From Donghicola tyrosinivorans (lineage in GTDB: Bacteria > Pseudomonadota > Alphaproteobacteria > Rhodobacterales > Rhodobacteraceae), in the NCBI RefSeq assembly GCF_003003355.1, contig NZ_PVTQ01000008.1:124001-188000 (forward strand): 64,000 nt of DNA. Reading direction: 5' to 3'. The notes under the pieces are model-generated. The model made no database searches, was not told the origin of the DNA, and saw only the letters and a list, made by a program, of their open reading frames with translations. How positions within the stretch are numbered: position 1 is the stretch's first letter; each line of letters opens with the position of its first letter. Below, piece by piece: positions 40,806 through 48,748 of the stretch. Made by a program: the position numbers and the translations under genes.

Positions 40806-41483
40806 ATCCGACCAATTCCTGTCTTTATCGCCGTATTGGGCGGCGATCTGAAATGCACACTACGAGTCAGAGAAAAAACGCCCCGACCTTTCGAAATGCA
40901 AAATTTGCAGCCGATTGGGACCTTCAGAAAAATACCGAAGGCTCCGTCTCAAAAACCACTAAAACCATCTAACAAAAGATCAAAAGCGCCAGCTTCAAAA
41001 ACACGGACCAAGCCCGCTAGCGTTTGTGAACTGATGGTTACGCTTCTGGATAGCATAGGCCCCGCCTTCCCACAAATATCCTTATGGATAAAACAGGTAT
41101 CTATCTCTACAGCACTTATACTCTTGGGTATGGTTGCAACGGAAGTTCGAAATTATCAACAGAATGATTGCCTTAAACCGCGAAAAAACGCGTTACCTAC
41201 AGTATTGAGTTGCACTACGGAATTTCAAAACAATTTAAAGATGCACGCAAAGCCGGTCTTGCTATTCCCCGTACCGACCAATTACTCACCCAAAAGATAC
41301 GCGCAAGACGCATGTTATCCGCCAAACCAAGAAGCTGGCGCAAAGTCTTGCCATGAAAAACCGGCCATGTTAGCAAAATGAAATTCGCGTGAAGAAAAAC
41401 AGGCACCCTCACCGATTTGTCTTTCGAGTATGGCACAACGTCGTTGTTGTTTTGGAAAAGCCAATTCATTCAGGGAAAATCGA
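40806..41483. promoter_or_regulatory. Long AT-richer divergent intergenic region between giant gene and omp gene
   Basis: 678 bp without a convincing gene, visibly richer in A/T than its flanks. It must hold both divergent promoters. Visible elements are a 13-bp odd-centred palindrome TGCAAAATTTGCA at 40897-40909, about 92 nt upstream of the giant-gene start, and an AGGGA ribosome site before the omp start. I could not pick confident -35 and -10 boxes. Open frames on either strand here have no recognisable protein character. Confidence 0.5.
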
Positions 41484-42605
41484 ATGAAACCCCACAAGTT
41501 CTTCTCTGGGCTAATTCTATTGTCCAGCTTGTCTGTTTTTGCGCCCCAACTGCACGCAGCACCCGCCGCGTTCGAGGTCGACACTTCCTCTGAAGGGATG
41601 TTCAAGATCGGGCTGTTCTACGACAACCTCTACAAGACCACCTTCAATTTCACGCTGGAACAACAGAACCTTTTCGGCACCGACGACAATCTGGTTCTGG
41701 ACGTCTCGCACAGTGTCTACAGCAGCGGCCTGACCGTCCGTTCGACCGATCCGGACCTGTTTGAATCCCCCTGGTCGCGGACCTTCTCGTTCTCGACCCG
41801 TCAGGTTTCGGCGAACAAGGACGTGCTGCGCGATTACAGCTTTGGCACCGCCGACGCCGAGGTGTCCTTTGCCCGCGAACTGGGGCCGCATTCGGGCATT
41901 TCCTTCGCCGTGGGCTACAACCTTCTGGACTTCAAAAAGTCCGAAGACGTGCCTCAGCTGGTCGCTGACGCCGAGGTTCTGCACGACGATCAGGTCCATA
42001 CGGGCTATGTGGCGGTCCGCAACCAGTTCTCGACCCTGACCGAGGATGAGAATTTCGCCACTTCCGGCTCGACCATCGGCACCTCGCTTGAGATCGGCAA
42101 CGCGGGCGCCAGCCCCTATGCGGTTGTGCAGGTCTCGGCGCAGCACTTTATGGCGCTAGGGGACCGGATGTTCGCGAAGGGCCGCGTTGCGGCCAGCGCG
42201 GGTTTCACCAACAAGGGCGAATTTCCGTTTAACAAGAACACCTTCGTGGGTGGCCCCGGCACCGTGCGCGGCTACAAACCCAACAGCCTTGGCCCCGTCT
42301 CGCCCATGGAATTCTCGGGCGAGGATGCGGTTGTGGGCGGCCAATACGCGCTGACCTCCTCGCTTGAGTTGGGGATGATCGTCGGCCCCAAGCGCAATCT
42401 GGCGGTCTTTGCCTTCACCGATGCGGGCGACGCGGCCAATGACACCAACGATCTGCAACCCGGCAAACTAAAGCGCACCCACGGCGTTGGCCTGCGCTGG
42501 CAATCGCCCCTTGGCCCGCTGGATGTGTCCTATGCGGTGCCTGCCCACAAGAGGGACAACGACCGGACGCAAGAATTGCAGTTCACCTTGGGCTGGGTCT
42601 TCTAA
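41484..42605 (+). CDS. POTRA-less Omp85-family outer-membrane barrel protein
   Basis: 373 residues. A signal peptide (about residues 1-25, ending LHA) precedes an all-beta protein. Hallmarks of the Omp85/BamA barrel are the VRGY loop-6 motif (residues 261-264, inside GGPGTVRGYKPNSLGP), the penultimate-strand stretch GVGLRWQSPLGPLDVSYA, and a C-terminal aromatic strand ending WVF. There is no room for POTRA domains: the barrel starts right after the signal peptide. Full-length BamA and TpsB proteins carry one to five POTRA domains, so this is a barrel-only member. The ATG at 41484 was chosen for the AGGGA 6 nt upstream and because it opens the signal peptide. It is divergent from the giant adhesin gene, which suggests, without proving, that it exports or anchors that protein. 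Confidence 0.85.
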   Translation: MKPHKFFSGLILLSSLSVFAPQLHAAPAAFEVDTSSEGMFKIGLFYDNLYKTTFNFTLEQQNLFGTDDNLVLDVSHSVYSSGLTVRSTDPDLFESPWSRTFSFSTRQVSANKDVLRDYSFGTADAEVSFARELGPHSGISFAVGYNLLDFKKSEDVPQLVADAEVLHDDQVHTGYVAVRNQFSTLTEDENFATSGSTIGTSLEIGNAGASPYAVVQVSAQHFMALGDRMFAKGRVAASAGFTNKGEFPFNKNTFVGGPGTVRGYKPNSLGPVSPMEFSGEDAVVGGQYALTSSLELGMIVGPKRNLAVFAFTDAGDAANDTNDLQPGKLKRTHGVGLRWQSPLGPLDVSYAVPAHKRDNDRTQELQFTLGWVF

Positions 42606-42621
42606 GCCCCTCGCCACAAAC

Positions 42622-42649
42622 AAAAAAACCCGCCAACCGGCGGGTTTTT
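42622..42649. terminator. Bidirectional intrinsic terminator between omp and sapC
   Basis: Stem ACCCGCC (42628-42634) pairs with GGCGGGT (42639-42645) around an AACC loop. It is flanked by an A tract on the left and a T tract on the right, so it can stop both the plus-strand barrel gene and the minus-strand SapC gene. Confidence 0.85.
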
Positions 42650-42670
42650 CTTTGGCCTTCGGACTGCCCG

Positions 42671-43435
42671 TTACTGCACGGTCTCGGGCACTTCCATCTC
42701 GGCCTTGGGTGCGGGCGCGGTGGCCTGCACATTACTTAGCTGGATGCCCAGATTTTGCAGCGAATGCATGTGCAGGTAGCACAGCTCCAGCTCATCAGAA
42801 CGGAACATCGCCAGCAGATCCGCATCGGGGATCGCCTTGAATTTCTGGCGGTTGATCACCTGAAAACCAACCAGACGGCGGGTTTCCCCATCGGCGTCGG
42901 TCGCGCTCAGGGTGGCAGCCTCAAGCAGACCCAGCGACGCAAGACGCTTGCAGAAGGCTTGGGTCACGATGTGCTGACGCTGGTATTGGGTCACGAAGCC
43001 AAGCATATTTTCCAGATACTGGGTCCGGTTGCCGTCCGCATCAAACAGACGCTCGCCGCGCCCATCGCGATTGATCCCGCTATAGGCCTCATCAAGGCAC
43101 AGGGTCATGGTGTCCACATCGCTGCGCGCGAAGATAAAGGGATAACGGCGCAGGAAGGCGGGCACATAACGGCCAGTCCATTTGCCATCTTCGTTCAGGT
43201 AGACGTTCTCATTCGGCTTCACGCCGGTCAGCGCCACGGGCACCATCGCATCGGCATCGCCGGTAAAGACAATCGCCATATCCTGAGCCGCCGAAGGGAA
43301 TTCCGCCGCAACCACCGGAATGGAATTAATCCCGCGCGAGAATTCCAGATTGGTCGCCGGTTTGATCGAAACATCACCATGAGTGCTGGCGTTGATCGGC
43401 GACACGGATTCATACATTTTTGCGATGTCAGACAT
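42671..43435 (-). CDS. sapC: SapC family protein
   Basis: 254 residues, the usual SapC length. The central FLRRYPFIF stretch, the conserved FxxGINSIPVVAAEFP N-terminal part and the closing region around GFQVINRQKF fit the SapC family. In Campylobacter fetus SapC belongs to the S-layer (surface array protein) locus; the biochemical role is not settled, and many proteobacterial members sit near large secreted proteins. No signal peptide is seen. An AGGTG lies 4 nt before the ATG. It is convergent with the Omp85 barrel gene and two genes from the giant adhesin, which supports a role in surface-protein display. Confidence 0.8.
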   Translation of the reverse strand: MSDIAKMYESVSPINASTHGDVSIKPATNLEFSRGINSIPVVAAEFPSAAQDMAIVFTGDADAMVPVALTGVKPNENVYLNEDGKWTGRYVPAFLRRYPFIFARSDVDTMTLCLDEAYSGINRDGRGERLFDADGNRTQYLENMLGFVTQYQRQHIVTQAFCKRLASLGLLEAATLSATDADGETRRLVGFQVINRQKFKAIPDADLLAMFRSDELELCYLHMHSLQNLGIQLSNVQATAPAPKAEMEVPETVQ

Positions 43436-44070
43436 TTCTCACCTGTCTTTGGCCCAATTCCTGTATCGGAGGGCGCGTTGTGTGCGGAATTATAGAAAAA
43501 TTGTACACTGGTGAAAACTCAAAACGAAATCACAGATTTCCAAAAAAATGATCCCATCTCGAACGGATCAACAAGTCACACGATCATGTTCTTGCGTCAA
43601 GCCCTTGTCGTCAAGCACTTCGGCAACGAAAAAAGGTAAAATCTGCTTCTCTGGTTCCGCCACACAGACTGACAGAATGGCTTTACTGACCCTATCGGTC
43701 TGAGACCCAACCGACTTGCAAGACCCGGCACCGAGAACCGCCTTGGCGACACCCGACGCCCCCGCCAAAGCAAGAAATCGAGCCAGTTTAATACCGCCGC
43801 CAATCCTCCTTCAGAGAATTGCAGGGGAATTAACTTTTAGCCTCTCAATAACCGAAAATCCGATTGAAAGACCATTTGTGGTTTCACAAAGCCGGAAATA
43901 GAAGCGGCAAAATCCATCACCTTTCATTCCCCTGCAAGCGCCGCCGCGAAGGAACTGAAAGACACGCCTCTACCGTCCCGCGAAACCGCAGCCATCCAAT
44001 CCGAAACTGCTGATGATGTCGGCCCGCCAGTGCAGCAGCACCGGCTTTCACAGGGACAGGCCAAGGCCCC
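43436..44070. other. Intergenic stretch with a possible relic reading frame
   Basis: About 630 bp upstream of sapC with no confident gene. On the minus strand a frame from about 43795 to 43568 reads IKLARFLALAGASGVAKAV, then a Cys-containing segment and ends DRVTC, preceded by a strong AAGGAGGA. It lacks an ATG, GTG or well-placed TTG in the right frame, so it is at best a decayed gene or one using a rare start. The region is AT-richer than its neighbours. Confidence 0.3.
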
Positions 44071-44074
44071 AAAG

Positions 44075-44100
44075 AAAAAGGCGCCGGAAAACCAGCGCCT
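44075..44100 (-). terminator. Intrinsic terminator of the cold-shock gene
   Basis: On the minus strand a stem of AGGCGC (44100-44095) and GCGCCT (44084-44079) is followed by a T-rich tract (TTTTCTTT, 44078-44071). It starts 23 nt after the cold-shock gene stop. Confidence 0.8.
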
Positions 44101-44123
44101 CATCGTCTTGAACCGATCGCAGC

Positions 44124-44330
44124 TTATGCCAGCGCGATATCGGTTGCCGATTCGCGGCCGTCACGGCGCGATTCGATTTCGAAGCTGATCTTCTGACCTT
44201 CTTCGATGCTACGCAGACCAGCGCGCTCTACTGCCGAGATGTGCAGGAAGACATCTTTGTTGCCTTCGTCGGGCTGAATGAAGCCGAAGCCTTTGGTTGC
44301 GTTGAACCATTTTACGGTGCCAGTGGCCAT
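44124..44330 (-). CDS. Cold-shock protein (CspA family)
   Basis: 68 residues, the standard size of a single cold-shock domain. RNP1 (KGFGFI, residues 13-18) and RNP2 (VFLHIS, 27-32) are both intact, with the WFN of the first strand at 8-10. It binds single-stranded RNA and DNA and acts as an RNA chaperone in the cytoplasm. The ATG at 44330 is preferred over an in-frame ATG 36 nt upstream: it has AAGGA at 8 nt and opens directly on the conserved [10 protein letters not shown]. Monocistronic, with its own terminator. Confidence 0.95.
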   Translation of the reverse strand: MATGTVKWFNATKGFGFIQPDEGNKDVFLHISAVERAGLRSIEEGQKISFEIESRRDGRESATDIALA

Positions 44331-44533
44331 ATCCGTGTTCCTTTTTAGAAATGCTACCCCCACCATTGGTGGCAGCTCAGTGCAGTCGATCCGAGTCGAT
44401 CAACTTGAACTGAGCATTCAGTCAAAGCATTTCGAACCTTAGAAACGTAAGCACATTCGATGTGACAGCAATTTGGAAAAAGCGCAATATCCCATTTGGG
44501 ATACACACGAAACTGTGCTTATTTTCGCTCACC

Positions 44534-45325
44534 TTACCAGCAGCAGAAGCCCCCATCCACCAACAGATCAACGCCTGTACAATAGGACGCCGCATCGGAC
44601 AGCAGAAAGACCGCAGGGCCGACCATCTCATCGACCGTGGCCATGCGCTGCATGGGTGTCTGGCTTTCGAACTCGCGGGTTTGGTGAATCATCTCGGGGC
44701 GGGTGTTCATCGGCGTCGCCGTATACCCCGGCGAGATCGAGTTGACGCGGATCCCGCGCCCGACCCACTCCATCGCCATGGATTTGGACAGGTGGATCAC
44801 CCCAGCCTTTGAGGCGTTGTAATGCGCCTGATCCAGACCGCGGTTGACGATCACACCGGACATGGACGCGATATTGACGATCGCACCCCCCTGCCCGTGC
44901 GCCAGCATCGCGCGGCCTTGGGCGCGGCACGACAGCCAAACGCCCTTCATGTTGATGTCCATCAGGGTCTGGTACTGGTCCTCTTCCATATCCTCCACGG
45001 GATTGGCATTGGCGATCCCCGCCGCGTTCACCGCCAGCCGCAGGGGGCCAAGGTCGGCCTCGGTCCGTGCAACCGCGTCGGCCAACGCCGCGCCATCGGT
45101 CACATCCGCCGCGATCTGCACAGACTTGCGCCCCGCTTTCGCAATGAAATCAGCCGTTTGCGCCAAACCGTCATCGGTGCGGCGGTCCAGTAGGGCCACA
45201 TCCGCCCCGCATTGGGCCAAGCCCATCGCGATCCGCTGGCCGATGCCGCTGCCCGCGCCGGTGACGAAAGCCACCCGTCCGCTCAGATCGAACATGGCAG
45301 GGGCGTTCAGAGTAATCTCAGCCAT
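44534..45325 (-). CDS. SDR-family NAD-dependent polyol/sugar dehydrogenase 1
   Basis: 263 residues, classical short-chain dehydrogenase. Cofactor motif TGAGSGIG at 22-29, an Asp at position 47 after the second strand (favouring NAD over NADP), catalytic Ser154, Tyr169 and Lys173 (YNASK), and a C-terminal GVDLLVDGGFCCW typical of polyol and ketose dehydrogenases. NNAG is replaced by NAAG. It is the last gene of the ABC-transporter operon, 33 nt after the other SDR, with a GGAGAGG ribosome site 5 nt upstream. It most likely oxidises an imported polyol or a derived intermediate to a ketose. The exact substrate cannot be read from sequence. Confidence 0.85.
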   Translation of the reverse strand: MAEITLNAPAMFDLSGRVAFVTGAGSGIGQRIAMGLAQCGADVALLDRRTDDGLAQTADFIAKAGRKSVQIAADVTDGAALADAVARTEADLGPLRLAVNAAGIANANPVEDMEEDQYQTLMDINMKGVWLSCRAQGRAMLAHGQGGAIVNIASMSGVIVNRGLDQAHYNASKAGVIHLSKSMAMEWVGRGIRVNSISPGYTATPMNTRPEMIHQTREFESQTPMQRMATVDEMVGPAVFLLSDAASYCTGVDLLVDGGFCCW

Positions 45326-45358
45326 TACGGCCTCTCCTTCAAAACTGACCCGTAGGGG

Positions 45359-46138
45359 TCACGACATAATCAGGCCGCCATCCACGTTGATGGTCTGGCC
45401 GGTAATATAATCGGCGTCGGCGCTGGCCAGAAAGGCGATCAGACCCGCCACATCCTTGCCCTCGCCCGCCCGTTTCATGGGGATGTTCTGGACCCAGGAC
45501 TCCATCAACTCGCCCGGTTCATAATCGCCAAGCATCTCGCCCCAGACGCGGTCATTGTAGTCCCACATGTCGGTGCGGATGATGCCGGGGCAGATGGCGT
45601 TCACGGTGATCCCATCCAGCGCCACCTCTTTGGCAAGGCTTTGGGTCATGCCCATCACCCCGAATTTCGAGGCCGCATAATGGGGCGTATAGATGAACCC
45701 GTCCCGCGCTTGGCCCGATGCGATGTTGATCAGCCGCCCGCCGCCGTTGGAGCGCATACGCCGGATCGCCTCTTGGCAGCATAGGAACGCGCCCTTGGTG
45801 TTCACGTCCATCGTGGCGTCCCATTCCTGCTCGGTCAGGTCTTCGACGCGGGCGATGGTGATGATCCCCGCATTCTGGACCGAGACATCGACCGTCCCGA
45901 ACCGCTGCACCGCTGTATTGTACAGGGCCACCACGTCAGAGCGTTTGGTCACGTCGCAGACCACACCGATGGCGGTCATACCCTTGGCGCGCAGACCTGC
46001 GGCGGCCTCTTCCACATTGGCCTCGAACGAGGCGATCACCACATTCGCACCCTCAGAGCCAAACCGGTCAGCAATCGCCAGACCGATGCCCTTGTTGCCG
46101 CCCGTGACCACCACGGTCTTGCCGGTAAATCGTTGCAT
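45359..46138 (-). CDS. SDR-family dehydrogenase 2
   Basis: 259 residues, classical short-chain dehydrogenase. TGGNKGIG at 12-19, QNAG at 88-91 in place of NNAG, catalytic Ser141, Tyr154 and Lys158, and a C-terminal TGQTINVDGG. It resembles sorbitol, galactitol and butanediol dehydrogenases. The start at 46138 was chosen over a longer in-frame ATG because AGGAGG lies 6 nt upstream and the protein opens on the first Rossmann strand; the longer frame would overlap the transporter ATPase. It lies 10 nt after the ATPase stop, so it is cotranscribed. Two SDRs in one catabolic operon suggest two oxidation steps or two stereoisomeric substrates. Confidence 0.85.
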   Translation of the reverse strand: MQRFTGKTVVVTGGNKGIGLAIADRFGSEGANVVIASFEANVEEAAAGLRAKGMTAIGVVCDVTKRSDVVALYNTAVQRFGTVDVSVQNAGIITIARVEDLTEQEWDATMDVNTKGAFLCCQEAIRRMRSNGGGRLINIASGQARDGFIYTPHYAASKFGVMGMTQSLAKEVALDGITVNAICPGIIRTDMWDYNDRVWGEMLGDYEPGELMESWVQNIPMKRAGEGKDVAGLIAFLASADADYITGQTINVDGGLIMS

Positions 46139-46148
46139 CTTTTCCTCC

Positions 46149-47639
46149 TCAGGCCGTCGCCAGTTCCATGACCGAGACATCATTGGCCTCGGCGTAATCC
46201 AGAATTCCGGCCTGCCGCCCTGCGGCCATGACCATGATCCGGTGGCTGACGCCCAACACCTCTTCGAGGTCCGAGCTGACAACGATCACCGCCACCCCTT
46301 CAGCAGCCAGCCCCGCGATGATGTCGTAGATCGAAGATCGTGCGCCCACATCGATGCCCCGCGTCGGCTCATCCAGCACCACAACACGCGGATTACGGGC
46401 AAGCCATTTTGCGATCACAACTTTTTGCTGATTGCCACCTGACAATTCATTCGCGTTCTGGTTGCCTTGGCCCTTGACCCCAAACCGCTTGATGTTGTGT
46501 CCGGCAAAGCCCTGCACCGCGCCGCCTGTCACCAGACCCGCCTGCGCGACCTGCGCCAGATTGGGATAGGCGATGTTTTCAGCGATGGAATGATCCAGAA
46601 CCAGCCCCTGTAACTTGCGATCTTCGGGCACCAAGACGATGCCGCTGCGGATCGCGTCGCGGGGGGATTTCGGCGTGATGTCCTGCCCCTCAAGATGGAC
46701 GGAACCACTGGCGATGGGATCGGCGCCCGCGATGGCGCGGACCAGTTCCGTGCGCCCTGCCCCGACCAGACCCGCGATGCCGAAAATCTCGCCCTTCCGG
46801 ACGGCAAAGTTCACATCCCGAAACCGCCCGTTCGCGCCGGTCAGCCCTTGCACCTCTAGCACCGGCTCGGCCGAAGGTTGGCCCAAAGCGGGGAACATGC
46901 GTTCCAACGACCGGCCCACCATCGCCTCGACAATGGTGCGGACGGGCACATCGGCGCTGTCGAATTCCTGCACCTTGGCGCCGTCGCGCATGACAACCAC
47001 GCGGTCGGCGATCTGGCGGATTTCCTCCAGCCGGTGCGAGATATAGATGATCCCGACCCCATCCGCCTTCAGCCTGCGGATCTGGTCGAACAGGCGCTGG
47101 GTCTCTTCCCCGCCCAAAGCGGCGGTGGGTTCGTCCAAAATCAATAGCCGCGCATTCAGGGTCAGAGCCTTTGCGATCTCGATCAACTGCTGGTTCGCGG
47201 TGGACAGACCCTGCACCAAACGGTTCGGCGGCAGGTCCAGACCCAAGCGGCGCAAACCGCGGCTGGCCTCATCGCGCATGGTGCGCCGATCCACCAAGCC
47301 ATTGCGGCGGGGATAGCGGCCCACGAAAACATTCTCGGCGATGGTCAGGTGGGGCAGCAACAGCAGTTCCTGATGGATCATGCCGACGCCCGCATCAATC
47401 GCATCGCGGGGGTTGGCAGGGGCGTACGGCGCACCCTGCCAAGTCATTTCACCGGACGAAGGCGGCACCGTGCCCGAGATGATCTTGGACACGGTGGACT
47501 TGCCCGCCCCGTTTTCCCCCAGAAGGGCCACGACCTCACCAGGGCGGATATCAAGATCGATCCCGTGCAGCACCTCAATGGGGCCGTAGGATTTCCGGAT
47601 GCCCTTCAGGGACAAGATGGGAGAGTTGTCGCTGGTCAT
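46149..47639 (-). CDS. Sugar ABC importer, fused ATP-binding protein (RbsA/XylG type)
   Basis: 496 residues with two ATPase domains. The first has Walker A GENGAGKST (41-49), a LSTANQQ signature and Walker B LLILDEP. The second has the degenerate GLVGAGRTEL in place of Walker A, as is standard for the family, with LSGGNQQKV and VVLDEPTRGID intact. It energises uptake of monosaccharides or polyols together with the permease and binding protein of this operon. Cytoplasmic, membrane-associated. It starts 69 nt after the binding-protein stop. Confidence 0.95.
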   Translation of the reverse strand: MTSDNSPILSLKGIRKSYGPIEVLHGIDLDIRPGEVVALLGENGAGKSTVSKIISGTVPPSSGEMTWQGAPYAPANPRDAIDAGVGMIHQELLLLPHLTIAENVFVGRYPRRNGLVDRRTMRDEASRGLRRLGLDLPPNRLVQGLSTANQQLIEIAKALTLNARLLILDEPTAALGGEETQRLFDQIRRLKADGVGIIYISHRLEEIRQIADRVVVMRDGAKVQEFDSADVPVRTIVEAMVGRSLERMFPALGQPSAEPVLEVQGLTGANGRFRDVNFAVRKGEIFGIAGLVGAGRTELVRAIAGADPIASGSVHLEGQDITPKSPRDAIRSGIVLVPEDRKLQGLVLDHSIAENIAYPNLAQVAQAGLVTGGAVQGFAGHNIKRFGVKGQGNQNANELSGGNQQKVVIAKWLARNPRVVVLDEPTRGIDVGARSSIYDIIAGLAAEGVAVIVVSSDLEEVLGVSHRIMVMAAGRQAGILDYAEANDVSVMELATA

Positions 47640-47708
47640 GGTCTGGCCCTTCTGGAGAAACCTTGAATCGCCGCCACCCTCACGGGGCAGCGGCGACAGT
47701 GTTCAGGA

Positions 47709-48635
47709 TCAGGGATGCTCGGCCACATACTCACCCGCGTTTTCGGGGGTGGTCAGATAACCGGGCAGCAGCTGTTCGGCGGGCAGGGTTTCACCTGCGG
47801 CCAGCTTCACGGCGCTATCGACAGCCAGACGGCCAATGCCGCGCACCTGCTGCGTGGCGGTGGCGTCAAAGCCGCCCTCTGCCAGAATGGGCAGCGCGGT
47901 GGTGTCACCGTCAAAGCCGCCGATGTAGACACGCTGTTCCACGCCCGAGACCTTAACCCCCTGCGCAGCCCCCAGCGCCAGACCGTCGGCCTGACCAAAG
48001 ATGATGGTCACATCGGGGTTCGCTTGCAGCAGGTTCTGGCTGATATCCAGACCTTCGGCCTGCGACCACTGGTTCGACCACTGCTGCGCGACCAGTTCCA
48101 CACCGGGGTTCTCACCGATGGCCTGCATACAGCCCTTGGTACGCTCGACCTCGGGGGTGGTGCCTTTCTGGCCGTGGATCATGATCATCTTGCCCGCGCC
48201 GCCAGCAAGGCCGATCACATGCTTGCAGACCTCATAGGCCGAGGTCGCGTTGTCGGTGGCAATAAAGGTATCGCCGGGCTCATCATCCGCGTTGCGGTCT
48301 ACGTTCACCACCGGAATGCCCTGCGCTTTGGCCAGACGGGCGGGAACGGCAGCAGCGGCGGCACCGGCGGGCAGATAGATCAGCGCGTCGATGTCTTGGG
48401 TCAGCAGATCCTGCACCTGACTAACTTGCGTTGCGCCATCGTTCTTGGCGTCTACGGTGATCACTTCGATCCCCAGTTCTTTGGCGTATTCCTCAACGCC
48501 GATCTTGATCTGGTTGAAATAGTCCGCCTGCAGGTTGGTCACCGCCAGACCCAGACGTTTGACCTCGGCCGCATCCGCACCAAAGGCGGTCAGCGCCATC
48601 GCGGTTGCCGCGAAAAGAGTGCTCTTCAGTTTCAT
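47709..48635 (-). CDS. Periplasmic sugar-binding protein (RbsB type)
   Basis: 308 residues. Signal peptide at about 1-22 (MKLKSTLFAATAMALTAFGADA). The rest is a type-I periplasmic binding fold with the ribose-binding-protein landmarks YFNQIKIGVEEYAKE, VVNVDRNAD, and a late YIGGFDGD. It captures the substrate for the neighbouring permease and ATPase. A very strong ribosome site (GGAGGAGGAG) precedes the start, in keeping with the need for excess binding protein. It sits second in the operon, after the permease, separated by a 113-nt spacer carrying a large inverted repeat. Confidence 0.93.
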   Translation of the reverse strand: MKLKSTLFAATAMALTAFGADAAEVKRLGLAVTNLQADYFNQIKIGVEEYAKELGIEVITVDAKNDGATQVSQVQDLLTQDIDALIYLPAGAAAAAVPARLAKAQGIPVVNVDRNADDEPGDTFIATDNATSAYEVCKHVIGLAGGAGKMIMIHGQKGTTPEVERTKGCMQAIGENPGVELVAQQWSNQWSQAEGLDISQNLLQANPDVTIIFGQADGLALGAAQGVKVSGVEQRVYIGGFDGDTTALPILAEGGFDATATQQVRGIGRLAVDSAVKLAAGETLPAEQLLPGYLTTPENAGEYVAEHP

Positions 48636-48676
48636 TGTAGTCTCCTCCTCCAGAAAAATCGGGTGCCGTCACCTAC

Positions 48677-48725
48677 GGTCCCTATGGTGTCCAGCTGTGC
48701 CGGACAGGTTGACGGCAGGGGGACC
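48677..48725 (-). promoter_or_regulatory. Intercistronic stem-loop between permease and binding-protein genes
   Basis: Outer arms GGTCCC (48677-48682) and GGGACC (48720-48725) enclose inner arms GTCC (48689-48692) and GGAC (48702-48705). There is no T tract. A structure between cistrons like this can stabilise the downstream message or attenuate transcription, giving the binding-protein gene its own expression level; that role is inferred. Confidence 0.45.
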
Positions 48726-48748
48726 AAGGGCCTCCCTCCCGAAAATCG

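Noticed and set aside
1-40805. Suspected frameshift in the giant gene
   Set aside because: An initial mismatch of reading register came from misplacing the start by two bases. With the ATG at 40803-40805 the frame agrees at both ends of the region.
40779-41381. Plus-strand open frame of 200 codons overlapping the giant-gene start
   Set aside because: It overlaps the N-terminus of the giant gene, has no ribosome site and its translation has no domain character.
41215-41469. Minus-strand open frame in the divergent intergenic region
   Set aside because: No recognisable domain, no ribosome site, and it sits in the region that must hold the promoters.
42755-43495. Plus-strand open frame antisense to sapC
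   Set aside because: Shadow of the SapC gene, with basic low-complexity translation.
43597-43803. Minus-strand frame starting with TTG after AAGGAGGA
   Set aside because: The ribosome site abuts the TTG with almost no spacing, and the translation is rich in Arg and Trp with no family resemblance.
40806-44070. Type I secretion genes for the RTX-bearing protein
   Set aside because: Searched for an ABC exporter, membrane-fusion protein or TolC-like gene near the giant gene; none is present in the window. The barrel gene is an Omp85 type, not TolC.
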